A stretch of 64,000 bases of DNA from positions 496,001 through 560,000 of the forward strand of contig NZ_JAPNTZ010000007.1 of assembly GCF_026626335.1 (NCBI RefSeq). The letters run 5' to 3'. Made by a program: the position numbers and the translations under genes. Within the stretch, counting starts at the first letter, position 1. Every line of letters starts with the position of its first letter. This DNA is from Paractinoplanes pyxinae. GTDB lineage: Bacteria; Actinomycetota; Actinomycetes; Mycobacteriales; Micromonosporaceae. This document shows, in pieces, positions 1 to 8,782 of the stretch. The notes beneath the pieces are model-generated. The model was given only the letters and a program-made list of their open reading frames with translations. It did no database searches and was not told where the DNA came from.

Positions 1-1259
1 CGGCCGCCGCCCAGCGGGCCGGCTTCCGCGCCTGCAAGCGGTGCCGGCCCGACGCCGCACCCGGCTCCCCGGAGTGGGACGTGCGGGCCGACCTGGTCGG
101 GCGGGCGATGCGGCTGATCGGCGACGGCGTCGTCGACCGGGACGGCGTACCGGGCCTGGCCAGTCGCCTCGGCTACACCGAACGACACCTCAACCGGCTG
201 CTCACCGCGGAGCTGGGCGCCGGCCCGCTCGCCCTGGCCCGGGCGCAGCGCGCGCAGACCGCCCGCATCCTCATCGAGACCACCGACCTGGGCCAGGCCG
301 AGATCGCGTTCGCCGCCGGTTTCGGCAGCGTGCGGCAGTTCAACGACACGATCCTCGAGGTCTATGCGCAGGCGCCGAGCACGCTGCGCGAGCGCCGGAA
401 GGTCACGGTTAGCGAGCCGGGCACAATCAACCTGCGGCTCGCCTACCGGTCGCCGCTGCACGCTCCGGCGCTGCTCGACTTCCTCGAGACGCGGGCGCTC
501 CCCGGCATCGAGGCGCGCGACGGAAACACGTACCGCCGGGGTCTGACCCTGCCGCACGGGAGCGCGACCGTCTCGCTCAGCCCGGCCGACCGCTGGGTCT
601 CGGCCACGCTGCGACTCAGCGACGTGCGCGACCTGGCGCCGGCCGTGGCCCGTTGCCGGCGGCTCTTCGACCTGGACGCGGACCCCGAGGCGGTCGACGC
701 CACCCTGGGCGCCGACCCCGCGCTGGCGGCGAGCGTGCGGGCGGAACCGGGCGTCCGGGTGCCGCGCGCGGTGGACGGCTTCGAGATGGCCGTGCGCGCG
801 ATCATCGGGCAGCAGGTGAGCGTCACGGGGGCGCGCACCACGCTGAGCCGCCTGATCCGGCCGTTCCGTGCGGCCGACGGTCTTGTCGGCTTTCCCGCGG
901 CGGCCCAGGTGGCCGACCTGCCGGACAGCGCGTTCGGGATGCCCGCGGCCCGGCGCGAGACCATCAGGCAACTGGCGAACGCGGTGGCCGACGGGAAGCT
1001 CGATCTGAACCCCGGCGCCGATCGCGAAGAGACAGTAGCGCGCCTGACCGACATTCCTGGGATAGGCCTGTGGACAGCCGGCTACGTCGCCATGCGGGCG
1101 ATCGGCGACCCCGACGTCTTCCTCGCCACCGACCTGGCCGCCCGCCGCGGTGCCCGTGCTCTCGGGCTGCCCGACCAGGTCAAAACCCTTTCCGCGTACG
1201 CCGGGAAGTGGCGCCCGTGGCGGAGTTACGCCCTTGTCCGGCTCTGGCGGGCCGCGTAG
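1..1259 (+). CDS. alkA: AdaA-AlkA type alkylation-repair glycosylase and regulator, 5' end outside window
   Basis: Base-excision repair enzyme that removes alkylated purines, here fused to an Ada-type damage sensor. The frame is open from base 3, so the protein is cut by the window edge. It begins inside a zinc-bound methyl-acceptor domain (FRACKRCRP holds the last two zinc cysteines). An AraC-like helix-turn-helix follows (about bases 81-400), then the AlkA fold with GQQVSVTGAR, the helix-hairpin-helix LTDIPGIGLWTAG and the Asp of VFLATDLAAR expected to be catalytic. The internal GTG at 81 would discard the zinc motif, so the longer reading is preferred. The same three-part architecture is known from mycobacterial AlkA. 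ogt follows 78 bases downstream, making an alkylation-repair pair. Confidence 0.9.
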   Translation, partial: AAAQRAGFRACKRCRPDAAPGSPEWDVRADLVGRAMRLIGDGVVDRDGVPGLASRLGYTERHLNRLLTAELGAGPLALARAQRAQTARILIETTDLGQAEIAFAAGFGSVRQFNDTILEVYAQAPSTLRERRKVTVSEPGTINLRLAYRSPLHAPALLDFLETRALPGIEARDGNTYRRGLTLPHGSATVSLSPADRWVSATLRLSDVRDLAPAVARCRRLFDLDADPEAVDATLGADPALAASVRAEPGVRVPRAVDGFEMAVRAIIGQQVSVTGARTTLSRLIRPFRAADGLVGFPAAAQVADLPDSAFGMPAARRETIRQLANAVADGKLDLNPGADREETVARLTDIPGIGLWTAGYVAMRAIGDPDVFLATDLAARRGARALGLPDQVKTLSAYAGKWRPWRSYALVRLWRAA

Positions 1260-1268
1260 TTATCCACA
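1260..1268 (+). promoter_or_regulatory. DnaA box, E. coli consensus form
   Basis: TTATCCACA directly after the alkA stop codon, in the gap before ogt. A single perfect match to the DnaA-binding 9-mer; role unknown. Confidence 0.4.
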
Positions 1269-1337
1269 GCCCAGCAAGATCTTTCCCACGGCCGCCCGCG
1301 ACGGGCCAGGCTGTGTCGCAACCCCCTGGAGGAAGCG

Positions 1338-1835
1338 ATGTTGAAGCACCGAACCGTCGACACCAAGGCCGGCCCGCTCACCGTGGTCGTCACCGGCACC
1401 GGCGCCGTCCGCGCCGCCGGCTTCACGCCCGAGGTGTCCGAGCTCGTCGACCTGATCCACCCCCGCCTGCGCGAGCCGATCGAGTCCGCCGACGACGTCG
1501 GCCCGGTCATCGGCCACGTGAAGTCCTACTTCGACGGTGACCGCAGTGCCCTCGACGCCGTGGTGGTCGAGCAGTACAGCGGCGGCGAATACCTGCGCCA
1601 CGCGTGGCAGGTCATGCGCGAGATCAAGCCGGGCGCTCCGGTCACCTATTCGGAGTTCGCACGGCTCAGCGGGCGCCCGGCGGCCATCCGGGCCGCGGCC
1701 ACGGCTTGCTCGCGCAACCCGGTCGCGCTGTTCACCCCGTGTCACCGGGTGCTGCGGCTCGACGGGTCGCTCGGCGGCTACCGCTGGGGGCTGCCGGTCA
1801 AGCGCCTGCTGCTCGACCACGAAGCCGCGGCGTGA
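1338..1835 (+). CDS. ogt: Methylated-DNA--protein-cysteine methyltransferase
   Basis: Suicide DNA repair protein that moves the methyl group from O6-methylguanine or O4-methylthymine to its own cysteine. The 165-residue protein carries the active-site motif TPCHRV near residue 137, followed by LDGSLGGYRWGL, the conserved glycine-rich segment of the family; its length is normal. Unlike most neighbours it has a clear ribosome binding site (GGAGGAAG, three bases before ATG). It lies just behind alkA on the same strand, so the two probably respond together to alkylating agents. Confidence 0.93.
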   Translation: MLKHRTVDTKAGPLTVVVTGTGAVRAAGFTPEVSELVDLIHPRLREPIESADDVGPVIGHVKSYFDGDRSALDAVVVEQYSGGEYLRHAWQVMREIKPGAPVTYSEFARLSGRPAAIRAAATACSRNPVALFTPCHRVLRLDGSLGGYRWGLPVKRLLLDHEAAA

Positions 1836-1908
1836 CCGCGGGGCCGCGGGCACGCGGCGTGACCTATATCGGTCGGCCGTCGCCCGGTCGCCGCCGTAGC
1901 ATTCAGCC

Positions 1909-4446
1909 ATGACTGATACGGGAACGACCGGGCGCGCCGGTCTCCCCGAGCGGCCGTCGCTGGACGGCCTCGAGGACAAGTGGGCGCGCACCTGGCAGGA
2001 GGAGGGCACGTATGCGTTCGACCGCTCGAAGGAGCGGGCGGATGTATACGCGATCGACACGCCTCCGCCGACCGTATCGGGCGAGCTGCACATGGGGCAC
2101 GTCTTCTCGTACACGCACACCGACACCGTCGCGCGGTTCCAGCGCATGCGCGGCAAGAGCGTTTTCTACCCGATGGGGTGGGACGACAACGGCCTGCCGA
2201 CCGAGCGGCGGGTCCAGGTCGTGTACGGGGTCCGTTGCGACCCGGCACTCCCCTACGACCCGCAGTGGGAGCCACCGGCCGCCGCGCCCAAGCAGCCACT
2301 GTCGGTCAGCCGGCGTAACTTCGTCGAGCTGTGCGGCCGGCTGACGGCCGAGGACGAGAAGGCGTTCGAGGCGCTGTGGCGGCACCTCGGGCTCTCGGTC
2401 GACTGGGCCCTGCAGTACACGACGATCGGGCGGCGGTCCCAGGCCGTCTCGCAGCGGGCCTTCCTCAACAATCTGGCCCGAGGCGAGGCGTACACGGCCG
2501 AGGCGCCGACGCTGTGGGATGTCGGCTTCCGCACCGCGGTCGCCCAGGCCGAGCTGGAAGACCGGGAACGCCCCGGCGCCTACCACCGGCTGCGGTTCCA
2601 CGGCTCGGACGGTCCGGTCGAGGTCGATACCACGCGGCCCGAGCTGCTGCCGGCTTGTGTCGCGCTGGTCTACCACCCGGGCGACGAGCGCTACGAGGGC
2701 CTGAGCACGGTCCGCACGCCGTACTTCGACGTCGAGGTCCCCGTCTTCGCCCATCCGCTGGCCGCGAAGGACAAGGGCACCGGCATCGCGATGGTCTGCA
2801 CGTTCGGCGACCTGACCGACGTCATCTGGTGGCGCGACCTGCAACTCGAGACCAGGGTCGTGCTGGGGCGCGACGGCCGGTTCCTGCCCGACCGCCCGGA
2901 CGGGGTCTCCGACGCGGCCTACCGCGACTTCGCCGGCCTGACCGTCAACGCGGCCCGGCGCGAGATCGTCCGGATCCTCACCGAGACCGGTGACCTGCTG
3001 GGCGAGCCAAAGCCGATCACCCACCCGGTCAAGTTCTACGAGAAGGGCGACTCGCCGCTCGAGATCGTCACGAGCCGGCAGTGGTTCTTCCGCAACGGCG
3101 GCCGGGACGAGCGCATCCGCGAAAAGATGATCGAGCGCGGCCGGGAGCTGCGCTGGTTCCCCGAGCACATGCGGCACCGCTACGAGCACTGGGTCAACGG
3201 CCTGACCGGCGACTGGCTGGTCAGCCGGCAGCGGTTCTTCGGCGTGCCCATCCCGATCTGGTACCGGCTCGACGACGCTGGCGAACCGGACTACGACAAG
3301 CTTCTCATACCGGATGAATCGTCACTGCCGGTCGACCCCTCCTCGGAGTGCCCGCCCGGCTTCGACGAGTCCCAGCGCGACGTCCCGGGCGGCTTCACGG
3401 CCGACCCCGACGTCATGGACACCTGGGCCACGTCGTCGCTGACCCCGCAGATCGTCGGCGGGTGGCACGACGACGAGGATCTGTTCCGCCGCGTCTTCCC
3501 GATGGATCACCGGCCGCAGGCTCACGAGATCATCCGCACCTGGCTGTTCTCCACGGTCCTGCGAGCCGACCTCGAGAACGGCGTCCTGCCGTGGCGCTCG
3601 GCGGTCCTGTCGGGCTGGATCCTCGACCCCGACCGCAAGAAGATGGCGAAGTCCAAGGGCAACGTCGTCACGCCGATGGCCCTGCTCGAGCAGAACGGCT
3701 CGGACGCCGTCCGCTACTGGGCGGCCAACGGGCGGCCCGGCGCCGACCTGGCCTTCGACCCGGCCCAGATCAAGGTCGGCCGCCGGCTGGCCACCAAGAT
3801 CCTGAACGCGTCGAAGTTCGCGCTCGCGCTGGGCGCGGCCGAGGCGCTGCGGCAGCCGGTCACCGAACCGCTCGACCGGGCGATGCTGGCCCGGCTGGCG
3901 ACCGTCGTGACCACGGCGACCGAGGCGTTCGACCGCTACGACCACACCGACGCGCTGCAGGCGACCGAGGCGTTCTTCTGGACGTTCTGCGACGACTACA
4001 TCGAGCTGGTCAAGGAGCGGGCGTACGCGACCGGTCCGGCGGCCGACTCGGCCCGGGCGGCGCTGGCGGCCGGGCTGTCGGTGCTGCTGCGGCTGTTCGC
4101 GCCGTTCCTGCCGTACGTCACGGAAGAGGTCTGGTCGTGGTGGCGGTACGGCTCGGTGCACAAGTCGACCTGGCCCACGCCGTACGAGCTGACCCGGGTG
4201 GCCGGCGAGGGTGACGCAACCCTTCTCGACCTGGCCGGTGACGCGCTGCGGCAGGTCCGGCGGGCCAAGTCCGACCGCAAGCTGTCGATGAAGGCCGAGG
4301 TGCCGCTGGCCGAGGCGCTGGGGCCGGTCGAGGTGCTGGAAAGGCTGGCCCTGGTCGAGGACGACCTCAAAGCGGCCGGCAAGATCGCCAAGCTCGACAC
4401 CCTGCCGGGCCGCACGCCCGAATTGGTGATCGCCAGCGCGTTCTGA
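1909..4446 (+). CDS. valS: Valine--tRNA ligase, archaeal/Rickettsia-like type
   Basis: Class I aminoacyl-tRNA synthetase charging tRNA-Val in the cytoplasm. Visible signatures are HMGH near residue 60 (HIGH motif) and KKMAKSKGN near residue 575 (KMSKS motif). Between them the protein reads MGWDDNGLPTERRVQ where classical bacterial ValRS has PGTDHAGIATQ; the former is the pattern I associate with archaeal and rickettsial ValRS. The C-terminus stops soon after the anticodon-binding helices, without the long coiled-coil arm of the E. coli type. Start: ATG with TAGCAT at 1897-1902, six bases upstream, suggesting a leaderless mRNA. A strong hairpin follows the stop. Confidence 0.95.
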   Translation: MTDTGTTGRAGLPERPSLDGLEDKWARTWQEEGTYAFDRSKERADVYAIDTPPPTVSGELHMGHVFSYTHTDTVARFQRMRGKSVFYPMGWDDNGLPTERRVQVVYGVRCDPALPYDPQWEPPAAAPKQPLSVSRRNFVELCGRLTAEDEKAFEALWRHLGLSVDWALQYTTIGRRSQAVSQRAFLNNLARGEAYTAEAPTLWDVGFRTAVAQAELEDRERPGAYHRLRFHGSDGPVEVDTTRPELLPACVALVYHPGDERYEGLSTVRTPYFDVEVPVFAHPLAAKDKGTGIAMVCTFGDLTDVIWWRDLQLETRVVLGRDGRFLPDRPDGVSDAAYRDFAGLTVNAARREIVRILTETGDLLGEPKPITHPVKFYEKGDSPLEIVTSRQWFFRNGGRDERIREKMIERGRELRWFPEHMRHRYEHWVNGLTGDWLVSRQRFFGVPIPIWYRLDDAGEPDYDKLLIPDESSLPVDPSSECPPGFDESQRDVPGGFTADPDVMDTWATSSLTPQIVGGWHDDEDLFRRVFPMDHRPQAHEIIRTWLFSTVLRADLENGVLPWRSAVLSGWILDPDRKKMAKSKGNVVTPMALLEQNGSDAVRYWAANGRPGADLAFDPAQIKVGRRLATKILNASKFALALGAAEALRQPVTEPLDRAMLARLATVVTTATEAFDRYDHTDALQATEAFFWTFCDDYIELVKERAYATGPAADSARAALAAGLSVLLRLFAPFLPYVTEEVWSWWRYGSVHKSTWPTPYELTRVAGEGDATLLDLAGDALRQVRRAKSDRKLSMKAEVPLAEALGPVEVLERLALVEDDLKAAGKIAKLDTLPGRTPELVIASAF

Positions 4447-4453
4447 CCCGACG

Positions 4454-4485
4454 CCGCGCTCGGCCCGTCCGCGGGCCGGGCGCGG
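4454..4485 (+). terminator. Strong hairpin after valS
   Basis: Thirteen-base stem (4454-4466 with 4473-4485, one G-T pair) around a six-base loop, beginning seven bases after the valS stop. It has no T-run, as is common in high-GC actinobacteria. Confidence 0.65.
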
Positions 4486-4591
4486 CAGAGGAGTGGCAAC
4501 CGGCTCGGGCTGGGCGCGGCGGACGAGGCAAGGCGGCTCGGCTCTGGCGAAATCGCCGGAGCCGGGGCTTCCGGCAGGGCAGCATGAAGGC

Positions 4592-5149
4592 ATGTCGATC
4601 GCGCCCGAGCAGGTCGAGGCGCCCGCCCGCGACGCCGTGCTGTTCAAGTCGTCGCCGGTGCGGACGTTCCTCGCGCTCTTTCTGCTGTTGATGGTGTCGT
4701 TCGCCCTGGTGGCGCCGCTCGTCGCGCTGCTGGGCGAGGGCGGGGCGGGCAATCGCTGGTGGCAGACTGCGGCGCAGGCGGCGGTGGTCGCGGCGCTCGC
4801 GGCCGGCGCCTACGCCTATTCGACGCGGGGCTCACTGCGCACGTGGGTGCGGATCTCGTCGGCCGGGCTGGAACTGGCGGCCCAGGAGAGCGACCCGATC
4901 ATGCTGGCCTGGGCCGACATCAAGCACGTGACCGTACGCCGGCAGGGTTTCAAAAACCTGCTGGAGGTGACGCCGGTCGACTTGGACAGCGTGCACCCGG
5001 TGCAGGGTGAGGAAGCAGGCCCGCCGGCCATGGCCGAGACCCCGGACGGGCAGTCGTTCACGGCTGACCTCAGCGAGGTGTGGCCCAGCCCGCGCCGGCT
5101 GCGCCGCGAGCTGGCCAAACACCTACCGTCCGACGACGCCGCGAGCTGA
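4592..5149 (+). CDS. Two-helix membrane protein with PH-like C-terminal domain
   Basis: A 185-residue protein of unknown function. Two hydrophobic helices (about residues 25-50 and 57-75) are followed by a soluble part with alternating strands (LRTWVRISSAGLEL, MLAWADIKHVTVRR, NLLEVTPVD) that resembles the small bacterial PH domains of membrane proteins. An upstream GTG in frame at 4493 would add a basic, low-complexity leader covering the valS terminator region, so ATG 4592 is preferred. The stop lies 19 bases from the convergent DUF1542 gene. Family assignment is by pattern only. Confidence 0.7.
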   Translation: MSIAPEQVEAPARDAVLFKSSPVRTFLALFLLLMVSFALVAPLVALLGEGGAGNRWWQTAAQAAVVAALAAGAYAYSTRGSLRTWVRISSAGLELAAQESDPIMLAWADIKHVTVRRQGFKNLLEVTPVDLDSVHPVQGEEAGPPAMAETPDGQSFTADLSEVWPSPRRLRRELAKHLPSDDAAS

Positions 5150-5168
5150 TCACCCGCGGCGCGGCGGA

Positions 5169-5909
5169 TCAGAAGTCGAAGTCGCCGCCGCCGTCCCAGC
5201 CGCCACCCATGTCGCCGCCGAAGTCGCTGCCGCCCATGTCGCCACCGCCGAAGTCCTGCGCGGCGTCGGCGTAGCCGTCGGAGAAGCCGTCGCCGTAGCC
5301 CATGTCGCCGAAGCCGGGCGAGAGCAGCGCGTCGAAGATCAGCATGCCGCCGAGCACACCGGCGCCGGCGCCGAGCGCCGTCTTCCAGACCGGGGTCGAA
5401 TACCAGCCGGCGGGCACCGGGCGGCCCTGGACGCGGCCGCCGGGGTAGTAGTACGGCGTGTCGGCACCGGGCTGCGGACCCGCCTTGTAGCTGTGGCCCT
5501 GCACGTTGACCTCGCGCTCCTTGGTCAGCTGGCCCACACCCTGGGCCGAGGCCAGCGCGGGCAGCTCGGGGCCGGGGTCGATGCCCATGGCGGTGCGCGC
5601 CGCCCGTACGTACTGCAGGCCCTCGAGCGCCGACTCGCGAGCCAGCTCGAACTGGCGCACGGTGTTGGCCTGCTGCAACTGGCCGCCGGCGGCGTTGTAG
5701 CGCTCGCCCGCGTCGGAGAGCGCCTGCCGGGCCGCGTCGTCGTTGCCGTGCAGGTTCATCAGCTGACCGCCCAGCCGCTCGTACCACCGCTGAGCCTCGG
5801 CGCGCGCGTCCTCCAGCCGGGTCTGCTGCGAGGCGGCGCCGTTGCGACGGGCCAGGACGATCACGAGAAGGACGACGATGACGATGCCCAGAATCAGCAA
5901 CACGCTCAT
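5169..5909 (-). CDS. DUF1542-type membrane-anchored protein with glycine/aspartate-rich tail
   Basis: Function unknown. The 246-residue protein starts with one transmembrane helix (residues 2-20), continues with a charged helical region (residues 25-115), a proline- and tyrosine-bearing linker and a second hydrophobic stretch near residue 185, and ends in a Gly/Asp-rich tail (DMGGSDFGGDMGGGWDGGGDFDF region). I recognise this as the actinobacterial DUF1542 family. ATG 5909 has TACCGT (5916-5921) exactly six bases upstream, so a leaderless transcript is likely. It is divergent from rmuC, 54 bases away. Confidence 0.8.
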   Translation of the reverse strand: MSVLLILGIVIVVLLVIVLARRNGAASQQTRLEDARAEAQRWYERLGGQLMNLHGNDDAARQALSDAGERYNAAGGQLQQANTVRQFELARESALEGLQYVRAARTAMGIDPGPELPALASAQGVGQLTKEREVNVQGHSYKAGPQPGADTPYYYPGGRVQGRPVPAGWYSTPVWKTALGAGAGVLGGMLIFDALLSPGFGDMGYGDGFSDGYADAAQDFGGGDMGGSDFGGDMGGGWDGGGDFDF

Positions 5910-5963
5910 GTTTCAACGGTACCCTCGCGATGCGCGAAACCCCGGTCTGGCAATCTCCGGTAT

Positions 5964-7106
5964 GTGACTGTTTCGACGCTGGTCGTAGTGCTTGTCTGCC
6001 TGGCCGCCGGGGCCGCTCTCGGCTGGCTCACAGCCCGGTTGCGGGCGGCGGCCGACATCGCCCGGCTCGAGGCGACCGTGCAGGCCCGCGCGGACGGCGA
6101 GGAGAGGCTCGAGCAGTCGCTGCGCTCTTTGTCGTACGAGGCCACGGCTCAATCGCAAGAGGCGGTGGCCCGGGCCGTCGCGCCCCTGCACGAGACCCTG
6201 CGCCGCTACGAGGAAAGGGTCGCTGAGCTGGAGCGGGAGCGGGTCGACGCCTACGCCGAACTGCGCGAGCAGGTACGAGCCATGAGCGCCGTCTCGGGCG
6301 AGCTCCGCACCGAGACCAAGCAGCTGGTGGCGGCCCTGCGGACACCGCAGACGCGGGGCCGCTGGGGCGAGCACCAGCTGCGCCGCATCGTCGAAGCGGC
6401 CGGCCTGCTGGAACACTGTGACTTTGCTGAGCAGGTCACGGCGGTAACCGACAATTCCGGCGTACGCCCCGATTTGATCGTTCGTCTGCACGGCGGCCGG
6501 ACCGTGGTGGTCGACGCCAAGGCGCCTCTGGAGGCCTACCTGTCGGCCCTGGAGGCCCGCGACGAGCGCAGTCGCGACGGCTACCTCGACCAGCACGCCC
6601 GCCACCTGCGCGCACACATCGACGCGCTGGCGGCCAAGCAGTACTGGACGGCGTTCGAGTCGGCGCCCGACTTCGTGGTGCTCTTCGTGCCGGCCGACCC
6701 GTTCCTCGACGTGGCCCTGCGGCACGACGCGACGCTGATGGAGCACGCCTTCCGCCGCAACATCGTGCTGGCCACCCCGGCCACGCTCATCGCGCTGCTG
6801 CGCACGGTGGCCTTCTCGTGGCGCCAGGAGGAGCTGGCGCGCAACGCGGTCGAGGTGCACAGCGTGGCTCGCGAGCTCTATGCGCGGCTCTCCACGCTCG
6901 GCGACCACGTGGGCAAGCTGGGCGCCTCGCTCGGCGGGGCCGTCACCGCGTACAACAAAGCAGTTGGCTCTTTGGAGGCTCGCGTGCTGGTCAGCGCCCG
7001 GCGGCTGGCCGAAATGGGCGTCTCGGACGACGAGATCCCCACCCCGGCCCAGCTCGAAGTAGCCCCCCGCCAGCCGCAAGCCCCGGAACTGCTTGAGCCG
7101 CGTTAG
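5964..7106 (+). CDS. rmuC: DNA recombination protein RmuC
   Basis: Predicted nuclease-like protein of the RmuC family, which limits inversions at short inverted repeats. An N-terminal membrane helix (residues 5-22) is followed by a long coiled coil (about 25-115) and the conserved RmuC domain (TRGRWGEHQLRRIVEAAG, GVRPDLIVRL, VVDAKAPLEAYL, ATPATLIALLRTVAFSW). At 380 residues it has the usual length. GTG 5964 is chosen because it begins exactly before the membrane helix; the frame is open far upstream but there overlaps DUF1542 in antisense. Its TAG interlocks with the ispH TAA in the tetranucleotide TTAG (7103-7106). Confidence 0.9.
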   Translation: MTVSTLVVVLVCLAAGAALGWLTARLRAAADIARLEATVQARADGEERLEQSLRSLSYEATAQSQEAVARAVAPLHETLRRYEERVAELERERVDAYAELREQVRAMSAVSGELRTETKQLVAALRTPQTRGRWGEHQLRRIVEAAGLLEHCDFAEQVTAVTDNSGVRPDLIVRLHGGRTVVVDAKAPLEAYLSALEARDERSRDGYLDQHARHLRAHIDALAAKQYWTAFESAPDFVVLFVPADPFLDVALRHDATLMEHAFRRNIVLATPATLIALLRTVAFSWRQEELARNAVEVHSVARELYARLSTLGDHVGKLGASLGGAVTAYNKAVGSLEARVLVSARRLAEMGVSDDEIPTPAQLEVAPRQPQAPELLEPR

Positions 7107-8074
7107 GCCTTCGCAGCCTCAGCAGCCTTCATGTCGCGGCGGAGTTCCTGCGGGAGCGAGAAGGTCAGGCGTTCCTCGGTGGTGGTGTACTCGGTGACCT
7201 CGCCGAAGCCGCGCGTGGCCAGGTGGCCCAGAACCTCCATGACCAGGTCTTCGGGGACGCTGGCGCCCGACGAGACGCCGACCGTGGTGGCGCCCTCGAG
7301 CCACTCGTCCTGGATCTCGGAGGCGTAGTCGACCAGGTGCCCGGCGCGGGCGCCGGCGTTGAGCGCGACCTCGACCAGGCGTACGGAATTGGAGGAGTTG
7401 GCCGAGCCGACGACGATCACGACGTCGCACTCGGGTGCGATCTCTTTGACCACGTGCTGGCGGTTCGAGGTGGCGTAGCAGATGTCGTCGCTCGGAGGCG
7501 ACTGCAGCAGCGGCAGCCGGGTCTTGAGGCGGGCCACGGTCTCCATCGTCTCGTCGACCGAGAGCGTGGTCTGCGACAGCCAGACGACCTTGGACGGGTC
7601 GCGCACGACGACGCTGTCGACCGAGTCGGGGCCGTCGACGAGCTGGATGTGCGCCGGAGCCTCGCCGGAGGTGCCGATGACCTCTTCGTGGCCCTCGTGA
7701 CCGATGAGCAGGATGTCGTAGTCGTCCTTGGCGAAGCGCTTGGCCTCGTGGTGCACCTTGGTCACCAGCGGGCAGGTGGCGTCGATCGCCTTGAGGTTGC
7801 GGGCCTTGGCCTGCTCGTGCACCTCGGGCGCGACGCCGTGGGCCGAGAACACGACAGTCGAGCCCTCGGGCACCTCTTCGTTCTCTTCCACGAAGATCGC
7901 GCCGCGGGCCTCGAGCGTGCTGACCACGTGTTTGTTGTGCACGATCTGCTTGCGCACATAGACCGGGGCGCCGTAGAGCTTCAACGCCTCTTCGACCGTC
8001 TGGACCGCACGGTCGACGCCCGCGCAGTAGCCGCGCGGCTTGGCCAGCAGGACACGCTTCCGTGGATCGCTCAC
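7103..8074 (-). CDS. ispH: 4-hydroxy-3-methylbut-2-enyl diphosphate reductase
   Basis: Last step of the MEP pathway: reduces HMBPP to isopentenyl and dimethylallyl diphosphate using a [4Fe-4S] cluster. The three cluster cysteines are visible in PRGYCAGV (residue 17), DATCPLVTKVH and DICYATSNRQ, with the active-site pieces HGVAP and SSNSVRL. Length 323 residues is normal for actinobacteria. GTG 8074 is preferred because TACCAT (8081-8086) lies six bases upstream. It supplies precursors for the prenyl synthase and reductase encoded at 17.7-19.6 kb. Confidence 0.96.
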   Translation of the reverse strand: MSDPRKRVLLAKPRGYCAGVDRAVQTVEEALKLYGAPVYVRKQIVHNKHVVSTLEARGAIFVEENEEVPEGSTVVFSAHGVAPEVHEQAKARNLKAIDATCPLVTKVHHEAKRFAKDDYDILLIGHEGHEEVIGTSGEAPAHIQLVDGPDSVDSVVVRDPSKVVWLSQTTLSVDETMETVARLKTRLPLLQSPPSDDICYATSNRQHVVKEIAPECDVVIVVGSANSSNSVRLVEVALNAGARAGHLVDYASEIQDEWLEGATTVGVSSGASVPEDLVMEVLGHLATRGFGEVTEYTTTEERLTFSLPQELRRDMKAAEAAKA

Positions 8075-8134
8075 CCGGCCATGGTACGTGCCACCGGCCC
8101 CCAGTCGCCCGGCTGCGATCTGTGCCACAGAGCG

Positions 8135-8143
8135 TTGTCCACA
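8135..8143 (+). promoter_or_regulatory. DnaA box, actinobacterial form
   Basis: TTGTCCACA in the 120-base gap between divergent ispH and the membrane-protein gene at 8195. It lies upstream of both predicted promoters. Confidence 0.4.
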
Positions 8144-8194
8144 GGCCACGCACAGGGGCTCGACCGGACGGCGGCCGGTCGGGATACTCGTCGG

Positions 8195-8782
8195 ATGCCT
8201 GACGCGCAGCAAAGGGACAAGACGGTCGAATTGGCGCCCTGGTGGGTGGTCACCGGGCGGGCGCTGCGGTTCATCCTGGGCGCGTTGTCGCTGGTCGGCG
8301 GCCTGACCTGGATCCTGCTCAACCTGCACGTGTCGACGGCGGCGCTCGACGCCGGGGTCGGCACGGTGCTCGCGGCGGGCGGCCTGGTGCTGCTCATGCC
8401 GCACCGCATCCGGCTGCCGCGCCGGGTCACGGCGGTCGTGATGAGCGGGTTCGCCTTGGCCGGCACGGCAGCCGGGCTGGCCGTCGAGAGCTCCCGCCAG
8501 TGCTGCGAGTTCGCGTACATCACCGAACGCGGCTGGCCCTTCCACTGGGCGAGCCGGGGCGGCCTGGCCGACGATCCCGAGACGGCGTTCCGCGTGGCCC
8601 AGTCCTCCAGTTGGTCGGCCGACCTGGCCTCGCTCGCGGCCGACCTGCTGCTCTTCTCGTACGTGGGTCTGCTGCTGGTGGTGGCCGGGGTGCTGGTCGG
8701 CCGGGCCCGATCCGTCCGGGCGAAGAAAGCGAATCGCCGGTGGGGTGACGGTCCCCGGCTGGATACTCGGTCCCATGCCTGA
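8195..8782 (+). CDS. Four-helix membrane protein, first of two tandem paralogues
   Basis: Unknown function, 195 residues, with four hydrophobic segments (about residues 18-40, 48-66, 75-95 and 145-168). The loop before the last helix contains SSRQCCEFAYITERGWPFHW. The next gene has an equivalent CC...GFPF loop at the same place, so the two are probably tandem duplicates. Both ATGs are preceded by the same GATACT box (here 8183-8188, six bases before the ATG) and both proteins begin MP-D/E. It overlaps the next gene by eight bases. Confidence 0.75.
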   Translation: MPDAQQRDKTVELAPWWVVTGRALRFILGALSLVGGLTWILLNLHVSTAALDAGVGTVLAAGGLVLLMPHRIRLPRRVTAVVMSGFALAGTAAGLAVESSRQCCEFAYITERGWPFHWASRGGLADDPETAFRVAQSSSWSADLASLAADLLLFSYVGLLLVVAGVLVGRARSVRAKKANRRWGDGPRLDTRSHA

